A DNA stretch of 64,000 nucleotides, taken from assembly GCF_042666435.1 (NCBI RefSeq), contig NZ_JBHTDC010000001.1, forward strand, positions 1,550,001-1,614,000. Direction: 5' to 3'. Each line of letters begins with the position of its first letter. Positions within the stretch are counted from its first letter, which is position 1. Below the pieces are notes generated by a model, which searched no databases, was not told the origin of the DNA, and was given only the letters and a program-made list of their open reading frames with translations. Below are positions 49,989 through 57,445 of the stretch, one piece after another. This DNA is from Allosphingosinicella sp042666435. Lineage in GTDB: Bacteria; Pseudomonadota; Alphaproteobacteria; Sphingomonadales; Sphingomonadaceae. Both the position numbers and the translations under genes were made by a program.

Positions 49989-51592
49989 TGCTGGATTTCC
50001 CGCGCTGGAAGGTCTGGTGGGTCAGCCTGCTGCTGGTCGTCGGCGTCGCCTTCGCCATCCCCAGCTTCTTCCCCGAGCAGCAGGTCGCCCAATGGCCGGG
50101 CTTCCTGCCCAAGGCGCGGATCAACCTCGGCCTGGACCTCGCCGGCGGCAGCCACTTGCTGCTGGAGGCCGACACCAGCGATGTCGCCCAGCAGCGCCTG
50201 GCGCTGATGGAGGAGACGGTGCGCACCGAAATGCGGCGCGCCTCGCCCCGGATCGAGATCGGCGAAATCTCGACGGCGGGCAACCGCGTCACCTTCATGC
50301 TGCGCGATCCCACCCGGGTCGACGCCGCGGTCGAGATTTTGCGCGCGCTTACCCAGCCGGTGGGCCTCGGCGGCCAGCGCGACTGGAACGTCAACGTCGT
50401 CGATTCGAGCCGCATCGTCCTGACGCCGACCCAGTCGGGCCTCGCCGCGTCGCTCGACAGCGCGATGGATGTCGCCCGCGAGGTCGTCTATAATCGCGTC
50501 GATCCGGACGGCACACGCGAAGTCACGGTCGTCCGCCAGGGTGGCGACCGCATCCTCGTCCAGGTGCCGGGGCTCGAGGATCCCGAGGGGCTGAAGGATC
50601 TGCTCGGCAAGACCGCGCGGCTCGACTTCAAGCTCGTCGATTTCGACGCCGATCCCTCGCTGCTAGCCCAGGGCCGCGCGCCGGTCGGAAGCCAGGTCCT
50701 TCCCTATCCGTCCAACCCCAGCGGCGTCCCCTATATCGCGGTCGAGCGGCGCGCGATGGTGACCGGCGACCAATTGATCGACGCGACCCAGGTGTTCGAT
50801 CCGACCACCAACGAGCCGGCCGTCAGCATCCGTTTCGACGGCGCCGGAGGCCGCCGCTTCGCCCGCGTCACCCAGGACAATGTCGGCAAGCCCTTCGCCA
50901 TCATCCTCGACGACGTCGTCATCTCGGCGCCCAACATCAACGAGCCGATCCTGGGCGGCCAGGCGCAGATTTCGGGAAGCTTCACGGTCGAGACCGCCAA
51001 CGATCTCGCCATCCAGCTACGCTCGGGCAAATTGCCGGTCGAGCTCCAGGTGGTCGAGGAGCGGACGGTCGGCCCCGATCTCGGCGCCGATTCGATCCGC
51101 CTCGGCGTCGTCGCCGGCGTCGTCGGCACCGTGGCGGTGCTGATCTTCATGCTGGTGACCTACGGCCGCTTCGGCTTCTACGCCGATATCGCGCTCATCC
51201 TCAACGTGATCATCATCCTCGGTATCATGGCGATCTTCAACGCGACCCTCACCCTGCCGGGCATCGCCGGCTTCGTGCTGACCATCGGCGCCGCGGTCGA
51301 CGCCAACGTCATCATCAACGAGCGCATCCGCGAGGAATATCGACGAGGCCGCTCCATCATATCGGCGATCGAACATGGCTATAGCGAGGCACAGACCGCG
51401 ATCTTCGACGCCAACATCACCAACGTCATCGCCGGGATGCTGCTCTTCTACTTCGGCTCGGGTCCCGTGCGCGGCTTCGCGGTGGTGATGATGATCGGCA
51501 TCGTCACGTCCGTCTTCACCGCCGTCACCGTCACCCGCATGTTCGTGTCGCTATGGCTCCGCCGCAAGCGGCCGACGGCGCTCAGGATTTAG
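49988..51592 (+). CDS. secD: Protein translocase subunit SecD
   Basis: 534 residues. First helix WVSLLLVVGVAFAIPSFF, the D1 motif KARINLGLDLAGGSHLLLE, a large periplasmic P1 domain, then helices 2-6 with RLGVVAGVVGTVAVLIFML and the D4-like GAAVDANVIINERIREE. RND-type membrane protein that uses the proton-motive force to complete protein export. Only 10 bp separate it from secF. Confidence 0.97.
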   Translation: MLDFPRWKVWWVSLLLVVGVAFAIPSFFPEQQVAQWPGFLPKARINLGLDLAGGSHLLLEADTSDVAQQRLALMEETVRTEMRRASPRIEIGEISTAGNRVTFMLRDPTRVDAAVEILRALTQPVGLGGQRDWNVNVVDSSRIVLTPTQSGLAASLDSAMDVAREVVYNRVDPDGTREVTVVRQGGDRILVQVPGLEDPEGLKDLLGKTARLDFKLVDFDADPSLLAQGRAPVGSQVLPYPSNPSGVPYIAVERRAMVTGDQLIDATQVFDPTTNEPAVSIRFDGAGGRRFARVTQDNVGKPFAIILDDVVISAPNINEPILGGQAQISGSFTVETANDLAIQLRSGKLPVELQVVEERTVGPDLGADSIRLGVVAGVVGTVAVLIFMLVTYGRFGFYADIALILNVIIILGIMAIFNATLTLPGIAGFVLTIGAAVDANVIINERIREEYRRGRSIISAIEHGYSEAQTAIFDANITNVIAGMLLFYFGSGPVRGFAVVMMIGIVTSVFTAVTVTRMFVSLWLRRKRPTALRI

Positions 51593-51602
51593 GGAACGCG
51601 AC

Positions 51603-52571
51603 ATGAAACTCCTGAAACTCGTTCCCGACGACACCAATATCGACTTCCTGCGCTGGCGCGGCGTGGCGATCGGACTGTCGATCCTGCTGCTCGCCGCCTC
51701 GATCGCGCTGATCGCGGTCAAGGGCCTCAATTTCGGCGTCGATTTCGCCGGCGGGCAGATGATCCGGGTGACGTTCAGCCAGCCGGTATCGCTCGACGAA
51801 TTGCGCGACCAGGTCTCGGGACTGGGCCTCGGCGATCCCAGCATCCAGGAATTCGGATCCCCGCGCGAAGTGTCGATCCGGCTGCCGCTGCCCGAGGGCG
51901 GCGAGGAAGGCGCCAACGCCGCCGCCTCCAAGGTGCGCGCCGCGCTCGAGGCCGAGCATCCGGGCGTCCGCATCGACGCGGTAGAGACGGTGTCGGGCAA
52001 GGTCTCGGGCGAGCTCGTCCGCGACGGCGCGCTGGCCCTGCTGCTCGCGATGATCGGAATCGCGATCTATATCTGGATCCGCTTCGAATGGCAGTTCGGC
52101 GTCGGCGGCCTGTTCTCATTGTTCCACGACGTGACGCTGACCCTGGGCTTCTTCGCGCTGACCCAGATGGAGTTCGATTTGAACGTCATCGCGGCGTTGC
52201 TGACCTTGATCGGCTATTCGCTGAACGACACGATCGTCATCTACGACCGCGTCCGCGAGAATCTGCGCAAATACCGCAAGATGGACATTACCTCGCTGCT
52301 CAACCTGTCGATGAACGAGACGCTGGCGCGCACCATCGCCACCAACCTCGCCATGCTTCTGGCGCTCGGCTCGCTGATGCTCCTGGGGCCGGACGTCATC
52401 CAGAGCTTCACCGTCGCCTTGCTGTTCAGCGTCATCGTCGGCACTTATTCGACCGTCTATATCGCCTCGCCCTTCCTCATCTGGCTGAAGGTCGATTCGG
52501 ACAGCTTCGTGCCCAAGGCGCCCGCCCCCGGGCAAGGCGAGCGGGTGACGACGCACAACGAAGGCTATTGA
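51603..52571 (+). CDS. secF: Protein translocase subunit SecF
   Basis: 322 residues. Six membrane helices; the family motif in FGVDFAGGQMIRVTF, and LTLIGYSLNDTIVIYDRVRENLR. Partner of SecD. Its stop overlaps the next start by one base (TGATG), so the DUF498 gene belongs to the same transcript. Confidence 0.97.
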   Translation: MKLLKLVPDDTNIDFLRWRGVAIGLSILLLAASIALIAVKGLNFGVDFAGGQMIRVTFSQPVSLDELRDQVSGLGLGDPSIQEFGSPREVSIRLPLPEGGEEGANAAASKVRAALEAEHPGVRIDAVETVSGKVSGELVRDGALALLLAMIGIAIYIWIRFEWQFGVGGLFSLFHDVTLTLGFFALTQMEFDLNVIAALLTLIGYSLNDTIVIYDRVRENLRKYRKMDITSLLNLSMNETLARTIATNLAMLLALGSLMLLGPDVIQSFTVALLFSVIVGTYSTVYIASPFLIWLKVDSDSFVPKAPAPGQGERVTTHNEGY

Positions 52572-52951
52572 TGCCGCGGTTCGACCGCGATCCCTCCGCC
52601 AGCGGCCCCGTCGTCCAGGGTTTCGCCGCCGGCGGTTTCGTGGTCGACGGCGGCGTTTACGAGGCGCTGCTGCTGACTCCGAACCGCGCCGACGGCTGGC
52701 CGGCGCCGCCGCCGCTCGCCGAGCTGACGATGGACGATCTGGCCCCCTTGCTCGCGCTCGATCCGCCGCCGGAATTCCTGATCCTCGGCACCGGCGCGAC
52801 CATGGCCTTCGCGCCGCGCGCGCTGGTCGCGGCGCTGGAAACGCGCGGCATCGGCGTCGAATCGATGGACAGCCGCGCGGCCGCCCGCGCCTGGGGGATG
52901 CTGCGCGGCGAGGGGAGATGGATCGCGGCGGCGATCATGCCGCTCGGCTGA
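52571..52951 (+). CDS. Mth938-like (DUF498/NDUFAF3 family) protein
   Basis: 126 residues. VQGFAAGGFVVDGGVYEALLLTP, LLALDPPPEFLILGTGATMAF, then GVESMDSRAAARAWGMLRGEGR, as in the Mth938 domain. The human relative NDUFAF3 assists complex I assembly; bacterial members often sit behind secF, as here. Their function in bacteria is not settled. No secretion signal. Confidence 0.88.
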   Translation: MPRFDRDPSASGPVVQGFAAGGFVVDGGVYEALLLTPNRADGWPAPPPLAELTMDDLAPLLALDPPPEFLILGTGATMAFAPRALVAALETRGIGVESMDSRAAARAWGMLRGEGRWIAAAIMPLG

Positions 52952-52953
52952 GA

Positions 52954-54165
52954 TCAGGCGAGGGCGCGCAGATGCGCCTCGAGCTCGCGCGCATTCCTCT
53001 CCCAGCTGAAGCGCTCGGCGGCGGCGCGCACCTTCTCGGGAGTCGGCGGATCGGCGAGCAATAGGCGCACCGCGGCGGCGATGGCCGCCGGATCACGCGC
53101 CACCAGCCGCCCGGCCTCGGGTCGGTCGATGGCCTCGCGCGCGCCGCCGACATCGCAGGTGACCACCGGGGTGCCGGATGCCAGCGCCTCGACCCAGACG
53201 TTGGCGAGGCCTTCGGAGGCCGAGGGCAGGACCATCACGTCGGCCGCCGCCATCAGCTCCGGCAGCTCCGCATGGGGCCGATTGCCGAGGATCCGCACCC
53301 GCCCGGAAAGTACCTCGGCGCGCACGATACGTTCCAGCCGCCTCCTGTCCGGCCCCTCCCCGACCAGGATCAAACTAGCGTCCGGAATGTCGCCGAGCGC
53401 GGCGAGGACGAGCCTTTGGCCCTTGCGCTCCATCAGCGTGCCGGCGGTGACGATCAGCGGTCCTGCCACGCCAAGGCGCGCCTTGGCCTCGGCCCGGCCG
53501 ATCCGCCCGAACAGGGCCGTATCCACGCCGGTATAATGGACCGCTATCCTGTCCTCCGGGATGCCGAGCGCGGCCATGTCTGCGCGGAGCGCGGCGCTGA
53601 CGGCGAGCAGGCCATTCGCGGCGCGCGCGGCGGCGAGTATCCGCGCCGCGATGTCCGGCCGGCCCGCCCAATAATGGATGTCGGATCCCCGCGCCTTGAT
53701 CGAGAAGGGCACGCCCAGCGCCCGGGAAAGGTGCATCGCCGCGGGGCCGTCCGGCCAGAAGAATTCGGCGTCGATCACGTCGACGGGAAAACGCTCCCTG
53801 AGCGTCCTCAGCGACGGAAGCAGGGCCTTGGCCATCGCTTCCGCCGAGCGGGCATCGCCGATGCGGGGCAGCACCCGGAAGCGCGGGCGATGCACGCTCA
53901 GACCCTTCCACGCCTCGTGCAGCGGCAGCCGGGCGCGTGGCCGGTAATGCGGGTGGAGCGACAAGGGCCAGGGCGGCAGTCCGACCGGCGAGACGACCTC
54001 CACCGCGACATCCTCCAGCGCCGCCAGCCCGAGCGTCTGGCGCTCGACGAACACGCCCAGCGTCGGCCGCGCGCGATTGGGGAACAGGGTCGAAAGGGTC
54101 AGCACCCGCAGCATCGCCCAGCGCATAGCAGGCGGGGCTTGCCGGCGCATTAAAGCCGGGTTCAT
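52954..54165 (-). CDS. Glycosyltransferase family 4
   Basis: 403 residues. GT-B fold. N-terminal half with RVLTLSTLFPNRARPTLGVFVERQ; C-terminal nucleotide-sugar half with VTAGTLMERKGQRLVLAAL, ADVMVLPSASEGLANVWVEALASGTPVV (E-x7-E motif), and FSWERNARELE. Adds sugars to an envelope or exopolysaccharide acceptor; the acceptor is unclear. The start may be at 54126 or 54114 rather than 54165. Divergent from bamD. Confidence 0.88.
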   Translation of the reverse strand: MNPALMRRQAPPAMRWAMLRVLTLSTLFPNRARPTLGVFVERQTLGLAALEDVAVEVVSPVGLPPWPLSLHPHYRPRARLPLHEAWKGLSVHRPRFRVLPRIGDARSAEAMAKALLPSLRTLRERFPVDVIDAEFFWPDGPAAMHLSRALGVPFSIKARGSDIHYWAGRPDIAARILAAARAANGLLAVSAALRADMAALGIPEDRIAVHYTGVDTALFGRIGRAEAKARLGVAGPLIVTAGTLMERKGQRLVLAALGDIPDASLILVGEGPDRRRLERIVRAEVLSGRVRILGNRPHAELPELMAAADVMVLPSASEGLANVWVEALASGTPVVTCDVGGAREAIDRPEAGRLVARDPAAIAAAVRLLLADPPTPEKVRAAAERFSWERNARELEAHLRALA

Positions 54166-54231
54166 GCGACCTGGCCTCTTTCCTCCCTATCCCGCTTGGC
54201 CTTGCCCCAACCCTTCGCTAAGAAGCCCGTC

Positions 54232-55047
54232 ATGCCGCTTCACATTCCCCGCCCGCTTACCGCCCTCCTGCTCATGGCAGCGGTCCTTCCGCTCGCCGCC
54301 TGCGCGGGGAATGGCGACCGCGACCGCACCGACGCCTCCTATGTCGCGCGCGACGTCAACACGCTCTACACGGCGGCCAAGGAGCGGCTCGACCGGGGCC
54401 AATATACGACCGCCGCCGCCTTGTTCGACGAGGTCGAGCGCCAGCATCCTTATTCGGTCTGGGCGCGGCGCGCGCAGCTGATGAGCGCGTTCAGCTATTA
54501 TCTCGCCCAGGACCATACCAAGTCGATCGAATCGGCGCGGCGGTTCCTCGCCATCCATCCCGGCAACAAGGACGCGCCCTACGCGCTCTACCTCATCTCG
54601 CTCAATTATTACGAGCAGATCGAGGATGTGAACCGCGACCAGAGCATCTCCAAGCAGGCGCTCGATTCGCTGGGCGAGCTGGTCCGCCGCTATCCCGAGA
54701 CCGATTTCGCGGCCGACGCGCGGCTGAAGATCGACCTGGTGCGCGACCATCTCGCCGGCAAGGAGATGGAGATCGGCCGCTTCTACCAGCGCCGCCAGCA
54801 ATGGCTCGCCTCGGTGCTCCGTTTCAGGAACGTGGTCGACGAATATGAGACGACCACCCACGCCCCCGAAGCGCTGATGCGGCTCACCGAATCCTACATG
54901 GCGCTCGGCATTCCGGAAGAGGCGCGCAAAGCCGCGGCCGTGCTCGGCGCCAACTACCCCGGCAGCAAATGGTATGAGCGGGCCTATGAACTGGTCCAGC
55001 GCAACGCGGCGCCGGCCACCGAGACGGCGGCGACGCCCGGCGCTTGA
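54232..55047 (+). CDS. bamD: Outer membrane protein assembly factor BamD
   Basis: 271 residues from the ATG at 54232. Lipoprotein signal LPLAAC (Cys20). TPR-like body with LYTAAKERLDRGQYTTAAALFDEVERQHPYS, SFSYYL-like SAFSYYLAQDHTKSIESARRFLAIHP, and a later DLVRDHLAGKEMEIGRFYQRR, all typical of BamD (ComL). Essential subunit of the beta-barrel assembly machine. A repeat separates it from recN. Confidence 0.95.
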   Translation: MPLHIPRPLTALLLMAAVLPLAACAGNGDRDRTDASYVARDVNTLYTAAKERLDRGQYTTAAALFDEVERQHPYSVWARRAQLMSAFSYYLAQDHTKSIESARRFLAIHPGNKDAPYALYLISLNYYEQIEDVNRDQSISKQALDSLGELVRRYPETDFAADARLKIDLVRDHLAGKEMEIGRFYQRRQQWLASVLRFRNVVDEYETTTHAPEALMRLTESYMALGIPEEARKAAAVLGANYPGSKWYERAYELVQRNAAPATETAATPGA

Positions 55048-55057
55048 TGCGGCAGCC

Positions 55058-55142
55058 AGTCATGCTGAACTTGTTTCAGCATCCAGCCGTCCGCCGCCCG
55101 GAAGGTGGAGAATTGGACCCTGAAACAAGTTCAGGGTGACGA
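55058..55142. repeat. Palindromic intergenic repeat (TGAACTTGTTTCA type)
   Basis: Left part CATGCTGAACTTGTTTCAGC, right part CCCTGAAACAAGTTCAGGGT: the 13-bp core TGAACTTGTTTCA is perfectly inverted. This is a common repeat in sphingomonad genomes. It reaches into the likely start region of recN. Confidence 0.75.
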
Positions 55143-56818
55143 AGGGGGAGGCGCGCCTGTTAACTTCTCTCTCCATTCGCGACGTCGTCCTCATCGAGAC
55201 GCTCGACCTCGAATTCGGCCCCGGCCTCGGCGTCCTCACCGGCGAAACGGGGGCGGGCAAGTCCATCCTGCTCGACGCGCTCGGCCTCGCGCTCGGCGCG
55301 CGCGCCGACAGCGGCCTTGTCCGCGACGGTCAGGCGCAGGCGGTGGTGAGCGTCGGGTTCGAGGTGCCGCCCGATCATCCGGCTTTGCGCCTGCTCGACG
55401 AGAACGGACTGGGGGCGGAGCCGGGGGAGCCGCTGGTCATCCGCCGCCTGGTCAAGTCGGACGGCGGCAGCCGCGCATTCGTCAACGACCAGTCCGCCTC
55501 GGTCGGCCTGCTGCGGGATCTCGGCGCGCTGCTGGTCGAGATACACGGGCAGCATGACGATCGCGGCCTTTTGAACCCGCGCGGCCACCGCGCCTTGCTC
55601 GACAGCTACGGCCGGATCGGGACGGACGCGTGCGAAGACGCCTATCGCGCCTGGCGCGCGGCGGAGGCGAGGCTCGCGGCGACCCGCGATGAGATCGCCC
55701 TCGCCGCGCGCGACCGCGACTATCTCGAGCACGCAGTGGCGGAGCTCGCGAAGCTGGCGCCGCAGCCCGGCGAGGAGGAGGAGCTGGCCGCCCTCCGCGC
55801 CAACATGCAGAAGGGCGCGCGGCTGGCCGAGGATATCGCGGTCGCCGGGCAATTGCTCCAAGGGTCGGAGGGCGGCCTCTCGCTGCTGCGCCAGGCGGCG
55901 AGGCGGCTGGAACGGATCGCCGGCGAGCATGACAAACTGGCCGAGGCGCTGGCGGCGATCGACCGCGCGGTAATCGAGGCAGCCGATGCCGAGGACCGGC
56001 TCGCCGAGGCGGCGGAAGCACTGGCCTATGATCCGGCGCGGCTGGACGAGGCCGAGGCGCGGCTGTTCGAAATCCGGGCGTTGGCCCGCAAGCATCGGGT
56101 CGAGCCCGACGCTCTCCCGGCGCTGGCGGAGGAGATGGCCGCGAAGCTGCGCGCGATCGAGGCGGGCGACGAAAGCCTCGCCGCGCTGGAGGCGGCGGTC
56201 CGCGACAGCCGCGCCGCCTATGAAGCGGCGGCTACGATTCTCGGGAATCTCCGCGCCGCGGCCGCCGCCCGGCTCGATGCCGCGGTGGCGCGGGAGCTGG
56301 CGCCGCTGAAGCTCGACACGGCCAGGTTCAAGACCGTGCTCGAGCCGCTGGACGAGGCGCAATGGTCGGCCGCCGGACGCGACCGAGTGGAGTTCGAGAT
56401 TTCGACCAATCCCGGCGCGCCGTTCGCGCCCCTCATCAAGATCGCCAGCGGCGGCGAATTGTCGCGCTTCATCCTGGCGCTCAAGGTCGCGCTGGCCGAG
56501 GAAGGCGGCGCCACGACGATGATCTTCGACGAGATCGACAGGGGCGTCGGCGGCGCTGTGGCGAGCGCGATCGGCGAACGCCTCCACCGGCTGGCGGAAG
56601 GCGCCCAGCTTCTCGTCGTCACGCACAGCCCGCAGGTCGCCGCGCGCGGCAACCGCCACTTCCTCATCGAGAAGAGCCACGAAGGCCTCGTCACCCGCAC
56701 CAGCGTCCACAGCCTCGACGAGACCAAGCGGCGCGAGGAGATCGCGCGCATGCTTTCGGGCGCCGAGGTCACCGACGAAGCGCGGGCGCAGGCGACACGC
56801 CTGTTGGAGGCAGCCTGA
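55136..56818 (+). CDS. recN: DNA repair protein RecN
   Basis: 560 residues. SMC-like: SIRDVVLIETLDLEF, Walker A GETGAGKSI near residue 37, a ~330-residue helical coiled-coil arm, then a C-terminal half with the signature ASGGELSRFILALK, Walker B TTMIFDEIDRGVGG and VVTHSPQVAARG. Works in double-strand-break repair. The start is unclear: GTG 55136 lies in the repeat (residues TKGEAR would be repeat-derived), whereas CTG 55157 is behind GGGGGAGG and fits the family N-terminus. Followed by the toxin-antitoxin pair. Confidence 0.95.
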   Translation: MTKGEARLLTSLSIRDVVLIETLDLEFGPGLGVLTGETGAGKSILLDALGLALGARADSGLVRDGQAQAVVSVGFEVPPDHPALRLLDENGLGAEPGEPLVIRRLVKSDGGSRAFVNDQSASVGLLRDLGALLVEIHGQHDDRGLLNPRGHRALLDSYGRIGTDACEDAYRAWRAAEARLAATRDEIALAARDRDYLEHAVAELAKLAPQPGEEEELAALRANMQKGARLAEDIAVAGQLLQGSEGGLSLLRQAARRLERIAGEHDKLAEALAAIDRAVIEAADAEDRLAEAAEALAYDPARLDEAEARLFEIRALARKHRVEPDALPALAEEMAAKLRAIEAGDESLAALEAAVRDSRAAYEAAATILGNLRAAAAARLDAAVARELAPLKLDTARFKTVLEPLDEAQWSAAGRDRVEFEISTNPGAPFAPLIKIASGGELSRFILALKVALAEEGGATTMIFDEIDRGVGGAVASAIGERLHRLAEGAQLLVVTHSPQVAARGNRHFLIEKSHEGLVTRTSVHSLDETKRREEIARMLSGAEVTDEARAQATRLLEAA

Positions 56819-56820
56819 CG

Positions 56821-56849
56821 TTGACGAGACCTGTTGGAAGTATCATATT
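56821..56849 (+). promoter_or_regulatory. Sigma70-like promoter of the toxin-antitoxin pair
   Basis: TTGACG (56821-56826), 17 bases, CATATT (56844-56849), each a good match to the consensus. The predicted start of transcription falls on the ATG at 56856, so the antitoxin mRNA may be leaderless. Confidence 0.5.
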
Positions 56850-56855
56850 CAGGTC

Positions 56856-57140
56856 ATGAATGCGCCTTTTCAAAGCGAAGTCGTCACGCCCATTCTTGCC
56901 GGTGCTTGTGTCGGCATCAGCGAGCTCAAGAAAAACCCCGCTGCCGTGATAGCGGCCGCGCGCGAACAGCAGGTGGCGATCCTCAATCGCAACAAGCCGG
57001 TCGCCTACATGATCTCGCCCGAGGTCTGGGACTATCTGTGCGAGCTGGTGAGCGACCAGAAGCTCGTGGAGATGGCGCGCGAGGCTCTCGATAGCGGCGA
57101 GGAAGGCGTGCCGGTCACGATGGACGAGCTGCTCGATTGA
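56856..57140 (+). CDS. Antitoxin of the Phd/YefM family
   Basis: 94 residues. GISELKKNPAAVIAAAREQQVAILNRNKPVAYMISPEVWDYL is the Phd/YefM fold: DNA-binding N-terminal part, then an acidic C-terminal tail (EEGVPVTMDELLD) that wraps the toxin. Its stop overlaps the toxin start by four bases (TTGA). Represses its own promoter as a complex with the toxin, by analogy with the family. Confidence 0.9.
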   Translation: MNAPFQSEVVTPILAGACVGISELKKNPAAVIAAAREQQVAILNRNKPVAYMISPEVWDYLCELVSDQKLVEMAREALDSGEEGVPVTMDELLD

Positions 57141-57445
57141 GCCGCTACGGACTGGAATTCCTGCCGCGCGCCCGCAAGGCGTGGAGCAAGCTCGATCATG
57201 AGACGAAGCGCCGGCTGGCGCGAAGGCTGGCGGAGCGGCGGGATCGGCCCCGAATAGCGTCGGCTGCGTTGAGCGGCATGCCGAACTGCTACAAGATCAA
57301 GCTCAAATCGCCCGGTATAAGGCTGGTCTACCGGGTCGAGGACGATCGGCTCGTGATTCTCGTGCTCGCCGTCGGCCGGCGAGAACGGGGCGAGGCCTAT
57401 GTGGAAGCGAACCGCGAACTCCGGAAACTCCATGACCGAGACTGA
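57137..57445 (+). CDS. RelE/ParE-superfamily toxin
   Basis: 102 residues, TTG start coupled to the antitoxin stop. FLPRARKAWSKLDHETKRRLARRLAERR then a strand core GMPNCYKIKLKSPGIRLVYRVEDDRLVILVLAVGRRERGEAY: the RelE layout with Arg and the RLVYRV strand. RelE toxins cleave mRNA in the ribosomal A site. Its 3' end overlaps the ligA start by 14 bp, so the pair is locked into a recN-ligA transcript. Confidence 0.88.
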   Translation: MSRYGLEFLPRARKAWSKLDHETKRRLARRLAERRDRPRIASAALSGMPNCYKIKLKSPGIRLVYRVEDDRLVILVLAVGRRERGEAYVEANRELRKLHDRD

